From Hepsetus odoe (taxonomy: Eukaryota > Chordata > Actinopteri > Characiformes > Hepsetidae), in NCBI GenBank assembly GCA_017165825.1, contig CM029369.1:21446611-21510610 (forward strand): a DNA stretch of 64,000 bases, given 5' to 3'. The translations under genes and the position numbers were made by a program. Positions within the stretch are counted from its first letter, which is position 1. Each line of letters starts with the position of its first letter. The notes below the pieces were generated by a model that was not told where the DNA came from, did not search any database, and worked only from the letters and a program-made list of their open reading frames with translations. Below are positions 22,902 through 35,100 of the stretch, piece by piece.

Positions 22902-23405
22902 AGGAACGTTTCAAGATTTTGCATTTCATCCTTGTGCAGGGGCCATGCACAACTTCTCAGTATCAGTGAAACAGCGCTCAGTCTGAAAGGAAGTGTGGAC
23001 ACTTTGGCTATACTTTCTCCTTCATCTTTTCCATGAATTTGTTTTAACAAGGTTTAAAAATTAAATATAACAGTTAACCTATCAGACATCAGATAGTATA
23101 TTTGCAACCATTTTATTAACACTTATCAGTAGTAGAAACACCTGTACACACATCCATATAAAGGAAAAAGGAATCAGGAAACAGGAAATGACTGAATATT
23201 GAATGAAAAATTTCAGCGATGACTTCAGCGAAGAAAACTGAGGTCTGTTGTTTTTGTGTTGGATCTGATAAAGGCCTAGCTTTGCTGTGTTTCTAAGGAA
23301 CATTTTGTGATGTCACATTAGTCCCTGTACAGTTACAACAAAACAGTGTGGTCAAACTCCAATTTCACTATCATAAGTAAATTTTAAGAGCTTTTTTAAA
23401 CATAT
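22902..23405. other. intergenic, nothing recognised
   Basis: AT-rich sequence, no gene or transposon recognised. Confidence 0.5.
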
Positions 23406-23700
23406 ATTGTCACATTGCCATAAGTATTTAGACAAAATCTCACATTTTTATCCCCTTATATAAAACTGTCATGTATAACACTGTAAATCTTCCCTGGTGA
23501 TACATTGTTGATAAAGCTATTTTAAGTTCCCTCTAACTTCTGTGGCATTTTGCCTTCAGTCTTGTCTTCAGTAAGTGAAATATGTGCTCAGATGAGTTCA
23601 GGTTAGGTGACTGACTTAGCAAGTCAAGAGGATTGCACTCTATGGCTGTTATGTTTCATGTCATTGTTCAGTTACAAGGCAAAAAGGAAAGTCAGACCTT
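23406..23700 (-). mobile_element. Tc1/mariner relic, terminal part (fifth lineage)
   Basis: CCATAAGTATTTAGACAAAA resembles the terminus of a fish Tc1 family. CTTGTCTTCAGTAAGTGAAA and GAGTTCAGGTTAGGTGACTG, read on the minus strand, correspond to the coding region just after SPDLNP (PHLTELI-like), and TTATGTTTCATGTCATTGTT to an adjoining block. Only a few hundred bases survive. Confidence 0.65.
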
Positions 23701-24394
23701 CTCTGGTGAAACAACAGCTTTATTTGCGTTGAATGTATCCATGTATTACAAAGTGTCCACGATCACAGTGTTTTATACATTAAATTGTACAGCATTCTTT
23801 GTTAAAGAATACTGGTGCATGTCTAGGTCTGGTGATGTCTCTGATTTATTCTGATTTTTCAGCCTCTGGATAATTTGCTTTACTGGCATTGACACTTAAA
23901 AGATAACAGCAACAGGCTCCAGATGCAAATGTTTTCTTGCATGTGAACTAATAATATAATGGCAAACAGCTGGCCAGGAAACAACTAAACAGCTGATGTT
24001 CCCCCATAATGAAGGGGAAATTAAACAATGCTTGGAATATGAATGAACACTTAGACAAGACAGTAACATTCAGAATGTATAAACAATAAGCCAAGAGATC
24101 TCAATGTATATCAGTGATTTACAGCAGATGTTCTCCTGTCTTTTGTGGTGGACATTCCACTTCTGTTTATCATACTAGGTCACACATGTGTTCAGACAGT
24201 TTTATTTATGTCATTAAATATACTTTCAGTGCATATACCCACTACACACTTATGTCTCTGATGTTGTACTTATAAATATAAGACCTAAAGGTATGCACTC
24301 ATAAGCATAAGCACAAAATGTACAAAGCAAACCAATCTGCAATAAAATGGAATAACAACCCAATAACAACCCAATAACAACCTAATAATGTTTA
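23701..24394. other. intergenic with a short tandem repeat
   Basis: No gene recognised. Three imperfect copies of an 11-base unit CAATAACAACC lie at about 24350-24386. Confidence 0.6.
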
Positions 24395-24630
24395 GGTGCT
24401 AAAAAAGCTCTGATCTGTGGAGACATGGACTCCTTTAGCAGCAGTTCCTATAGGTCCTCTAAATTTTTAGATAAGGTCTCCATGGACTGGATTAAACAAA
24501 GAGTTTAAGTCAAAATCCTGAGCTATTCATCTCTGGCATGAATTTAAAGTTTCCTAGCAGAAAATTGTCCAGAGCATCATACTACCTCTGCCAACTTTCT
24601 CCTTTGGACTGCTTGCATTTAAGGGTTGCA
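24395..24630 (-). mobile_element. Tc1/mariner transposase fragment
   Basis: The minus strand reads GRGSMMLWTIFC (the Gly-Ser-Val-Met-x-Trp block of Tc1 transposases) and, after a deletion, DFDLNSLFNPVH, a decayed SPDLNP-type block. It joins LINE sequence near 24632. Confidence 0.65.
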
Positions 24631-24634
24631 ATCT

Positions 24635-24797
24635 TGCTTCTCTAACTTTGTCTCCAATTTGTCCAATCTGAGCTGTCCTTCTAATATACTTGTTTTTTAT
24701 CCTGTCCATTCTTGTCACTTCCAATGCAAATCTCAGCATCTTTAACTCTGCCACATCCAGCTTCCATTACTCTTTCCCATAACTTCATACTTTGGCT
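24635..24797 (-). mobile_element. RTE-like LINE relic, downstream piece
   Basis: Minus-strand reading gives SMKLWERVMEA, a reverse-transcriptase landmark, joined by an internal deletion to AELKMLRFALEVTRMDRIKN and IGDKVREARL of the C-terminal region. It continues the LINE piece at 25259-25545. Confidence 0.88.
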
Positions 24798-25258
24798 GAT
24801 CAATTCAATTCAATTCAATTCAATTTATTCTTGTATAGCGCCTTTTACAACAAAGTTGCCCCAAGGCACTTTACATTGATGGTCGATGATGGAACAGGTT
24901 ACAGTAATAGATGTTAAAGCCGGACGACTACGGAGGAGAGGAACCAAAAACTCCACTATGTGGAGAAAAAAAAAAACCTCTGAGGGTCCAAGGTCAACCG
25001 GTTACCCAACCCCCTTGGGTATACTAACAGTACAAAGTTAGTTTGGTTTTAAACTCCAGGATCAGTGAGGAGTCCCAAGTTTCTTCCAGGTACCGATGAG
25101 CTGCCAGGGTCCCTTGGCGCATCAGATGCATCACACAGATCAGATGGTAGCTCGGCATTGGACTCAGGTGACGACCACAGCGGGCCCCCCCGGACATGTG
25201 ATCAACTTTATCCCTCTACGGTTGCTATAGCTTTGCACATCCCCCTTATTCCTGAAAA
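24798..25258 (-). mobile_element. pentanucleotide-tailed retroelement, (GAATT)n tail, long copy
   Basis: The plus strand starts with five CAATT units, then TTGTATAGCGCCTTTTACAA and GCCCCAAGGCACTTTACATT, matching 720-815 in opposite orientation. The body extends about 460 bases to roughly 25258. It sits between two pieces of one RTE reverse-transcriptase relic, so it inserted into that LINE. The 67-codon frame at 25065-25268 lies inside the body and is not a gene I recognise. Confidence 0.82.
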
Positions 25259-25545
25259 TCAGTACTGATACACTTTTTCTCTGCTCCTCAGGCATCTTTT
25301 CTCTTTCCAAAATTGTGTTAAATAAAACTCTCCTGTGTTAAACTGCCATCTCACCTAAATGCCTCCATATTTCCACAGGTCTTCATCTGGACAAATAGCC
25401 TTTCCATTCTTCATCCTCTTCACCACTAGCCTTACTTCCATCTTGCTAATTCACTGCATTTCCTGGTTCACTATCCTCATATGATTCAGTCTTCTCGCTC
25501 TCTCATTCTCTACATTCATCAGATGCCTGCTTTTGAAAATAACCT
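25259..25545 (-). mobile_element. RTE-like LINE relic, upstream piece
   Basis: Minus-strand reading gives EVRLVVKRMKNGKAICPDE, a reverse-transcriptase N-terminal landmark, and downstream a decayed ILxxEKMPEEQRKS in another frame. The next landmark, SMKLWERV, lies across the inserted element at 24797. Frameshifts are present. Confidence 0.85.
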
Positions 25546-28500
25546 CTTGATAATGCCATTGTAGTGAGATTATGAATGTTATCCATTTTGCTTGTCAGTG
25601 GTAATTTTATACAAACAGTTGCTATTACATTGAAAATGAAGGAGATTCCTAAATTTCTCACATAAAACATTGTCAAAAAACCTCAACACTGCACAAACTC
25701 ACAGCTACAAAGCTATAGAAAATAGAATGCAAAACATATAAAACAAATTCTCAAAATAATGAAAAAGGGAATAAATCAGACCAGCAGTTTCTGAAACGTA
25801 GTTGTAGGATGACCCAAAAGGGGCAAAGTGCATTCTACTTTATTATTCTTTTCAAACATACACTTAGTGGTGGACAAGTCATTTCATCAGACAGCGTTAC
25901 TTTTTCAAAGTTTTTTGTTTATCAAGTTTTAGTGCGAACTTCATTTCTTGACTTTTGTGTTGAGAGTTAAAGTTTTTTTCTAAGGACTTTTGCATGTAGA
26001 TTTGTGATGTGGGGGCTTTGCTTTGCATTTTTCAGGGTCCTATTGGTCTTCCAAATGTTTGAAATGTATATGTTCAATGAAAGTATGAGGAGTGTGCCTG
26101 AGTATGTTTGTTTTTATGCCTGGTAGAGAGTGTTCTCCTGCCTTTTGCCCTATGAGTGCTGAGATCTCCAACACTCCCCTCTAACTTTGGTTTGGAAAAA
26201 CAGCCAATAGAACGAATGAATGAATTAATGAATAAATGTAAAAACTGAATTAAAGGACAACTTTGAACATTTTAGTTACATTAGGTAAGAACCTGTTTTT
26301 ATTCTGTATGAGACAGATGGCTGAGGCATGCAGGTGTAGATTTGTCCTATGACTTGGTTTGAGTGAATAGGACTGAGTTGTTTCTTTCCTAATCTTCTCC
26401 ATCGAGGCCTTCATCTCATCTTGTTTTCCCTTTCCTCACCACATTAAACTCCTAAAACCCACTTAACTCTTGGCAGCGATGATACATCCAGCATTTTCTG
26501 CTTCAGTATTCGTCTCACTGCTCAATCTATTGGTGAGCAGTTTCATGTTTCTGTTTTATGTTTTTTTTTCCCTCTGCCCCTTGGGTGACTTTTTGAAGCA
26601 CTTAATCTTTTGAAATTTTTACACACCTGCTAATGTTTCTCTCATTTCCCATGAAGCCACTTAATAATTAAGATGGTGTAGAGGATCCTTCTCTCCAGCA
26701 TGGAAAAGTGTTCCTTCCGGCTCAACTCAAAACCCGTGCAGCTAAGTCTTGATTATTTGGAGAAGTGCAAACGTAAATGCTAATAATTTAGGGCAAGCAA
26801 ACACCTTCACCACTGGAGGCTGTGGCATGCTAATCCCTTTTGCACTCCCCCACCTCCCCAACGCACACCACACCTCGTTCTGTGAGAGCGTGTACATCGA
26901 TTTGATCTCTCACATCAAAAGACAAACACTGATGCGAGTCAGCAGTTCCTCTGTCAATGTCACTCCTTGATGTGATTCTTTCCACACGCATCTTTATGGC
27001 GCAGAGAAATCGAGCATTAGGCAATCACAACTATTGGCATTTCTTTAAAGGAGATTCATGGGTGAAGGAGGTGGGGGGATGAAGGAAAGGCTGGACAACA
27101 GCATTCTGCTGCACCTGCCAATCCAGATGGAGATGCTCTTGCTGTTTAGGTAGCACTAATTCCATTGTCTTTACCTGTTATGTTTTTCATTTAATGTTGT
27201 CTTTCAGGATCAGCCTCCAGCAGAGCAGGGGAATAAGTTAGAATACGCTAAAAAGAAGAAGAAGAAAAAAAGACAAAGTTCAAAGCACCACAAGGAAGCC
27301 TTTATGTGTGCCTTAATCATGGTAAAACACAGCCTGGTATGCCGGGCGCATCGTGCTCCCCCCTGCTTTGCTGGGTGACAGGGAGAATTAATATTTGGCC
27401 TCTGATGCATTCTTTTTGAAGGAATAAAGAAAGTAAAGAGAAGCATTATCTATTCAAGTAGCAGAGGGAATAGTGTGTGCCGGGCTCCCTCTGTTCGAGC
27501 TGTTGTGTCTCATTTTGTCTGGAGAAGATCAGAGAGCTGAGAACTGCACTGCTGAGTGGAAAGAGAGCGAGAGAGAGCGAAACGGAGCTTGTGCTCCAAG
27601 TCTCAAATCCTCAGGGAGAGTTTTGTATGGGTAACCACGCTATTGAGCTTATTTGCATCACGCTGCTGGAAAAATATAATACACAACGATATGTACAATG
27701 CCGAACTCTGAGACAATAGGAGTGTTTTGCTGTAATTGAAAGATTTATTTTGAGAATAAAGTTTCACCTTTAACACATATACTGTGTTTTTTGTGTTCCT
27801 GCATTTTTAATTGGGGCTGATTTATTTTAGAAGAGCTGCCTTCTCAGCTTTAGAGGAAATAAAAAGCTCCTCTTGTATTTTGTCCTCTCCTAAAGGATTA
27901 ATGACAAATAGGGCAGAGCTGATGCACTGAAATGGGGCTAATTCGTTGGCCGTCCACTTTGAGTCTCTGTATTTGTTTTGTCAGACCCACTTGCACCGTG
28001 AACACGCTCTTTCCTGAATGCCCTGGGCTTTGGATCCTATTAGCTGAAGGTTCATTGCCAAAACAGTTGGCCTTATGCTTCCTTTATGCACCACAGACTA
28101 CACATTCAAGTTCACCAGAGCAGACCTTGTGCCTTTTGAAGCATTTGAAGCGAGTCATTATGAAATCGGAGTGCTCATACATTTGTAACACGGCAATTGT
28201 AGATCATCCATCGGTGCAAAATGTGCTCTCCTCATCGGCAATTCAAAGAAACAGAACGAGCGAGTGCATGTAGCCCTTTATCGTGACACGTAATGATATA
28301 AAAGATGTTTATTATTCCAAGGGTAAAATTGGTGAAAGGCTGTTCGGCCCGTTTGTTTCGGGCCCTGGCTAGGAGTGGAATGATGTGCAAAGTCTTTGAG
28401 AATCAACACAATCGGTGCTGGCTTTTAAACGCATTTTAATTAATCTTCCTCAAATTGCATGTGACTGTTTAAAAAGAGCCTGTGCAGCACTGGATCTTCT

Positions 28501-29575
28501 GGGTGTTGTATTATGCAGCTGAAGAGATGCAGCTATGTGATGGGAAACCCAGGGGACGACCGTGAGGACAATGATGCCTCTTGGGAGGATTTTATGCTGC
28601 TGAACAGAATTTGAATACATAAAAAAACTCAGCAATGGCAGAGAAAGGGCATTGCCTGTGTTTCCTTTGTACACAGGAAAGAAAACAGAATTGACTTCTT
28701 CAGGCTTCAACAAAGTTGCCTTATTTGATAGCGTTAAAAAACAGGCATATGAAAATGACAGCATTTACTGATTGTGTGGAAATGCCACCTCTTTACCCTT
28801 ACGAACAAAAGCAGAAGTTTGCAACGTGAGTATCCACCACACACTCTGCTCTGGGCCAAGAGACGCCCCCCCCATTTGCTTCTTGCCTGCTTTTCCTGTT
28901 TGGTCTGCTCTCTTTAGTTAGTGCGCCTTATCTTTCCATCATTCATTCCTTCTGCTTGATCCCGTACTTGGCTCCCTTTCGTGCGGTTTGGCACTCTCCC
29001 ATTCCACCCTTTCTGTCCATGAAAGACACTTTGTCCTTCCTTGCTTGAGAATTGGACACAAAAAGACAGAAAGAAGTCTTGGCACTCGTCATCGGGTGTC
29101 CTGCCATTAGACCTGGATGTTTCCTTGGCACTGTGTTGAGGGACATATTGTGGGGCATTGATGCACAAATAGTATCTTCTTTTGTCTTATACTGATATAA
29201 CAAAGGAAAAATTGGCATGAGTGTAAATAAAGATATTTTAAGAGATCATGTCAGCCATACGGATACAGCCTGAAACAGAAGACTTGTTAAAAAGGTACTT
29301 TTTCTAGTACTTCATTTATTCCCTGAGGTTCATGTAAGATATTTGTGTGATTTAATGTTCCCAAAACATTAATAATATATTTTTACATGACCAATTCCAA
29401 CAACTCTTTAGCAGAAATATAGAGGGAATACCACCAGATGCAAATCAGAAAGAAAGAAAGAAAAAAAAAGGAAAAAGATAATTTGCTTAAACAAAGGTTT
29501 TCTGAACTAATAAGACAAACATTAGTCTCTACCAATAAATGGAAAGACCAAAATGCGGTGAAAAAAAATTCATGC
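25546..29575. promoter_or_regulatory. intergenic block with candidate conserved non-coding DNA (about 26640-28420)
   Basis: Four kilobases with no recognised transposon. The section 26640-28420 has CpG-containing unique sequence, for example around 26830-27020, 27300-27480 and 27930-28300, and open frames on both strands without protein similarity that I recognise. It is a candidate cluster of dach1 distal enhancers, by texture and position only. Confidence 0.3.
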
Positions 29576-30000
29576 TCATGATACAAAATGTACAAGGTCA
29601 TCTGTGAAGCACAGTGGATGTAGTTTCATGGCTTGGGCTTGCATGGATACGTCTGGAACAGGTTCAGTAATCTTCACTGATGATGGTTGCAGCAGAATGA
29701 TTTTCAAGTCTATGAAAACAATTCATATATAAATGCATCCAAACTATTCGGGAGATACATCAAGACAATCATCTGATTATCTAAAACACTTTATGAAAAA
29801 AGTATTTTATGAGGGTAAAATATTGATATGTTTTGGACTGGCCAAATCAATCACTAAATCTTAACCTAACTGAAAATTAATTTCAGACTGAAGAGAGAAA
29901 CCTCCCAGAACACACAATTGAGAGATGTTGTGGAAAAATCATGATTGTCTCTATACTTTTCCTTTTTTTTGGAAAACTAGTTGGTCAGATACACAAGGTT
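29576..30000 (+). mobile_element. Tc1/mariner relic (transposase core)
   Basis: Plus-strand decayed coding reads VKHSGCSFMAWACMDTSGTG near 29600, the conserved core of the same lineage as 2349 and 9539, then SVIFTDDG. Near 29830 it gives FGLAKSIT and NLTEN-like remnants of the SPDLNPTEN block. Stops and frameshifts are frequent; no terminal repeats recognised. Confidence 0.75.
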
Positions 30001-32698
30001 CATTATTTTCTCTGTGGCTTCAGATATCAAGAAAATAAGATCGGTTCCCAGAAAATAAAAGCACTCATCTCTCATGTCATAGTCATCAAAGTAATAGTAA
30101 TATTGTTATAGTTAAATATATATGTATGTATGTTTGCTGCTGTAGGATTACGCTGCATTTGAGTTTTACTTGTAATCTGTTTGTGCCCAGTGGTCAGTAG
30201 TCCTTGCAATTTAGGAAAAAATAAAGTAAAAAGTGGAAAAAAACAGTAAAAAGCATTGTGAAGCACTCACAAAGTCATATAGTTGTTGGTCATCACATCA
30301 GTACTAAACGTTCTGGGTCAAACAAACACACAAACTTGAATCAAACTGGATTCAAGTTCTGGATCTGAAGACCTCTGGCCATGAATGTAGACATGGATTG
30401 AGATTATTATGCGTTTAGATGTACACATCTTAGATAAGAATGTTTTCCCATGTTGTGCACATTTAATCTCAGAATTGTGGTTGCCACTGAGCAGTTTGCA
30501 CAGTCAGATGTGAGCAATGCCATTTTAAATCCCTGTAGAGGTCACTGTTGCACGATGCAGATGGAATCCAACAAATCCTTCTCCATGGGGAACTTTCAAC
30601 ATTGTCACTAACTGACATCATTTGATTCAAGCATAGTTAAATATTGAGCATTCTGCTAATAAGTGGATCATCTCATAACTTAATCCTGGCATAACTGATG
30701 TGTTTTTTTTTGCAAGCTTGTTTGGTTTCAGATGAGCAAACAGCAAGAACATTTTGGAATCCCCAGAACAAGTGTTCTGAGACATTTTACATTTGTAAAA
30801 GTATTTTATCCATGAGCTCTGTCGTGTTGATGACTTTCAATCCCCATGTAGTCATTTCTGGAAATAATTACCATGCACAATTAGGAAAGGCTTTACGATG
30901 GAGCTTGGACATGAGATATCTTCATTTGCTCTACACCCCACATTTGTTTGTGCCATTTAACTGTGAAATCCGCACGCTCCATTCCGGGAACATATATGAA
31001 TCAATGCTAAATCATATTTATCACCAGGAACACACATCCAGATGGCAGCCTCTTAACTAAGCTTGGATTAATGCGAGGCTGCGAAGAACTGCATCAAACT
31101 CCTCTTAAGGACCTTTGAAGAAGAACATAGCTAATCACTCATAAGGACGTTGTTGAGAATGTTTGCACAGTGAAAATAAACAGTAAATTATAGTGTAGTA
31201 TCGACACACACACACACAGATACACACTGGCCCTCGTTTCTAGATGCTTGGGCTGTTGTCTCTGATGGATGCACATTTATGTGATGGTGAGATGCAGATG
31301 ACTTGGCCTACATAAGCCCTTACTTAGGATTCTGTTTAAGTGTTAAAATCAATTCTGAGTAAATAACATGAAAAGCTTTGTGTAAGCACTTTTGCACTTT
31401 TAATTTACCCTTGTTAAATTAGCCTCCACATTGCCGTGGAGGAAAGAATGAATGCACCTACACTGGACTGTAGGTGTTTTATGGCAGAGGTTAGTAACTT
31501 GTGTTACATGTTTGGAAATTATACCTGATGAACCAGAAATTAGAGGATCATTATTGAGTTAGAGGAATGTTCCATCCCAAAGGTTCCAGACATTCTTTCT
31601 TTTACTTATTTATACTGTTTTGCAAATGCTGGCATTGTGTCAGCTGCAAGGGGTACAAGAAAGGGTTGAACAATTTTGGAATCATAACAGTTTCATCAGA
31701 AAATTGCCTAATCAGCACTGAACAGTTAATTAGATCTGACCAATATTTTGGCCTTTGGTTTGATTAGGCATTTTCTTTACTTCAGAGCTGCAGAATGTTT
31801 AGGTGTTGCTGGACTACTGTTTATGAACAGTCATTGATAATAATAAAACAGACATTTTTTAACAGACTGCAAGTGTGGCTATTTATGTGGAAAAGATATC
31901 TAGATCTCCAATTTATTTATTTATCCATTCATTCATTATGAAATCAAATAAATCATTCACACTGAACACGCTGTCGGTTGATGGCAGGGCTCTAAAAGTC
32001 TTCCCTTTTAAAAATCAAGGGGATGAGGCCTATATCTCAGCACCATAAACAACCAGCAAAAACATGAATTTTGTGCTTTTTCTTTCCTTTCTGGAAACAT
32101 GAGCATTTTATGTTCTGAACTGTAACTCCATAATATATTTTATTATGTCAAAGGTACAAATGGAAAAATATCTTTATTTCTAGTTTAAAATGTCAATGTA
32201 AGTAATTGTGGTCTAGCTATGGAAAATATCAGTACTTGTGATGTTATCAATAATTTTGTCCTGATTTATCATTATTCCATAGTCGCTCACCAATTCCATA
32301 TTGCTGCATCCCTATTATCAAGCTCTTCGTCACTGAGCTGTGGAGCAGTGGAACCATGTCCTCTAGAGTGATGATGCTTCATCCAATACCTTTAACATGA
32401 GTTTGAATCATCCAATATCAGTATTTGACTTCACTATTTCTCTTGTGGCTTAAAACAATCAAAAATTTACAACAATGTTCTGATATTCAGAAAAATAGCA
32501 AGCATAGCAAAGTGCCTACACCCCCAATTGGGATGTTCAAGCATCTACAAACATTTGGACATTTTATTTTTTGTTTTCCCCTTCAGTGCTTAGAGTAATA
32601 ATAAAGGTTTGCTTTATTCTCAGTCACTTTGAAAAGATGAAGTTTCACCATTTAGACGAGGTCTAGTTTTATTAGTTTCAAAAAGTTTGGCAGTTTTC

Positions 32699-32700
<2 letters not shown>
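30001..32700. promoter_or_regulatory. intergenic block with candidate conserved non-coding element (about 30620-31160)
   Basis: No transposon recognised. The part 30620-31160 includes a 120-codon chance frame (30698-31060) with no family similarity that I see, plus TTAATCC/GGATTA and TAATCAC motifs. A candidate regulatory block only. Confidence 0.25.

Positions 32701-32701
<1 letters not shown>

Positions 32702-32766
<65 letters not shown>
32702..32766. repeat. (TA)n microsatellite
   Basis: 65 bases of uninterrupted TA dinucleotides. It is self-complementary and able to extrude as a cruciform, and likely to be variable in length. Confidence 0.98.
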
Positions 32767-32772
<6 letters not shown>

Positions 32773-34926
32773 GCTCTAAAGTTACAACTTTTCTGGGTTA
32801 GAAGTGAAAGTGAGCCTAATATAACACGACCAGCCTCTGTCTGTCTAACAAAGACGTTCCATTATGCTTTCAGAATCCCTCCCAGAGAACGAGGCTGCCT
32901 GTGTTTGCTTTGCGGTTTATGCATGCTACCCTAGTTGATTTCCCACATCTAAAGGACAGAGCATCTCATTTCTTGTCACTGTCTCCCAAATTCCTAAAGG
33001 TACAATTAGCATTTTGTTTGACAAAATGTTGAAAGGTTCATAGATTGATAGTTGCAAAAAAAAAAAAAAAATTGCAGCAAAAGTCTTTTTTCCTCGATCT
33101 AAATTTTGACATTTTATTAACGTTTTTATTCCAGATCTGTTGTGGATTGTAAAGTGTGTGCATACATTCAATGAAAATAAAGGCGTGCTACAATGCTGAA
33201 ACACAATCGGTGGGCTAAGCTTGAAATTTAGTGTTGGGGCAATGAAATTTTTACTGTCCTTGATTTACGTTTTGATGATTTATGCCTTTCTTTGTGGCAT
33301 TTCTAATGGGAACATCCAGCGCTTCAGAGCAGCATTGAACAGTAAAGTACATTTATTGCAGATCTTTTTCCGTTTTGCTTTTCTTCTTTGTGCTTAGGAG
33401 TGCCCCCCACCCCCCTTACCCCAGTGAAATAATGTCAGCACTTTCCCACCTTCAAAGTCCTTTTGTTTCAAAATCTATTAACAATTCTAATTGTGCAGCC
33501 CTGGTTAAGTGAGCATGGTAAATAAGGCAGGAAATACATTATTTCCCTTTAGTGCAGATTAAAGGTAGGACTGTTATGTGCTGAAGCACATTACCCGGCT
33601 CTGCAGTATAAACGCTGGCATGAGATGCACCCTCCTGCCTGGTTGAACACGAGTGAGTGGGTGAGTTTCCTGATGTTCCCCAAGTGGAGTTTCTCTGGAA
33701 GCAAAAAAAAAAAAAAAACTTATTTCCATCCTCATATCTGTTAATTAACATATCCGTCCTCCACCATCTTCAAAAGGGATACAATCGCTTTAAATTTGAT
33801 TAAAGTGATACATATTGGGCTGCCTGTTTTTCTTTGGGCTTTTCAGTTAATTAAATAGCTGTGTATGGCATCGACTGCTTTTTCCTAGACACAACACCCC
33901 CAGTTCAACTTCACCGTTCTGGACGCCCATATCTTAATTGAGGATCGTTTCACAAATGTGGTTCAATTTCCTTTACAAGACAGTTACTGTTAACTGCTAT
34001 TTTTAAAGCCAATAACAACGTCAAAGCTTCGGATGATTAAAGCAATTAAAGTTTCCCTTTGTTTTCTGAATACAGTGAGATAGGCGCCGGTGTTTGTACA
34101 ACATTTATTAAACATTTACTAAATGGAATTGAGTCTGTCATCGCTGCAGTTTTCTGCGGCGAGTACCGTTCAGCATGGCAAACACACTTTCATTCAGGGA
34201 ACATTTCACAGCTTATAACCCTGATTAGCCTTTTGATTTTAATCAGACTTCAACCCCAAATCCACCAGCAGGAGGAAAGTAGCTTAAGAGTAATTTTACC
34301 GACCGACATACCCAATTAGCATACTACATTTTCTCCATTAGATAAACTGCCTTTTGAGATCTGACTGGTTTAATCTGTTTAATGTCCGTGTATACTATAA
34401 TCTCCCTATTCCCCCAAAAAATCCTTTAAGGACACCATTCACATACTCTTCACAGGATATTTTCTAAGAGATGTGATCAAGTGCTGCTTTCAAAATAAGA
34501 ATTTAATGCTCATTAGACACCCAGTATTCCCACGATCCTTGCTTTCTTGCTGGCAACCAAAAGTTGAGGCAAGTTAGTGATTCATCAAAAATATGTTAAG
34601 TTGAAAGGAAAGACAATTGTGTTGCATATGCAACTACATGAATAAAATAAATAAATAATATAAATAAATAAATAAAATCAGCAGGACACCAAGAATCTAC
34701 CCCCCCCTAAAAAAAAAAATTCCTTTCAGTGCAATACAATATAATTTACTTGTTGCAAGTTGTGTCAAATGAGATGATGCCTATGTGAACCTGGTATGGT
34801 TCTGGTTGTGAAGGATGTGATTGAAAATGGTTTCCATGGATGGGACGCATTACCAACAAGAGAGACATAAGAGCTGGACTGCTTGATTAGGGTGTTGCTT
34901 TTGTGTGGTGGATGGTCAGTTGTATT
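32767..34926. promoter_or_regulatory. intergenic block with candidate conserved non-coding DNA (about 33200-34340)
   Basis: No transposon recognised. The part 33200-34340 is unique sequence with TTAATTA cores (for example near 33740 and 33848) and no credible gene. Poly-A runs lie at 33056-33071 and 33703-33718, and (AAAT)n at about 34641-34679. Confidence 0.3.
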
Positions 34927-35100
34927 GAAATGTTCACAGATCAGCCACAACATTAAAACCACTGGCATATGAACATTATAACATTGATAATCATGGTACA
35001 ATGGAACTTGTCAAGAAGTGGCATACTTAAAGCAACCAGCGAACAGTCCGTTCTTAAAGTTAATTGGTAGGAAGCTAGAAAAATGGCCAAGTGAAAGTAG
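34927..35100 (+). mobile_element. Tc1/mariner 5' terminal fragment (sixth lineage)
   Basis: GATCAGCCACAACATTAAAA and the following 170 bases match the 5' end of the element at 44966-45524. Sequence similarity ends before the DNA-binding domain. Confidence 0.78.

Noticed and set aside
30698..31060. 120-codon plus-strand frame
   Set aside because: No recognisable domain, no splice or promoter context, and AT-rich composition; kept only as part of a candidate non-coding block.
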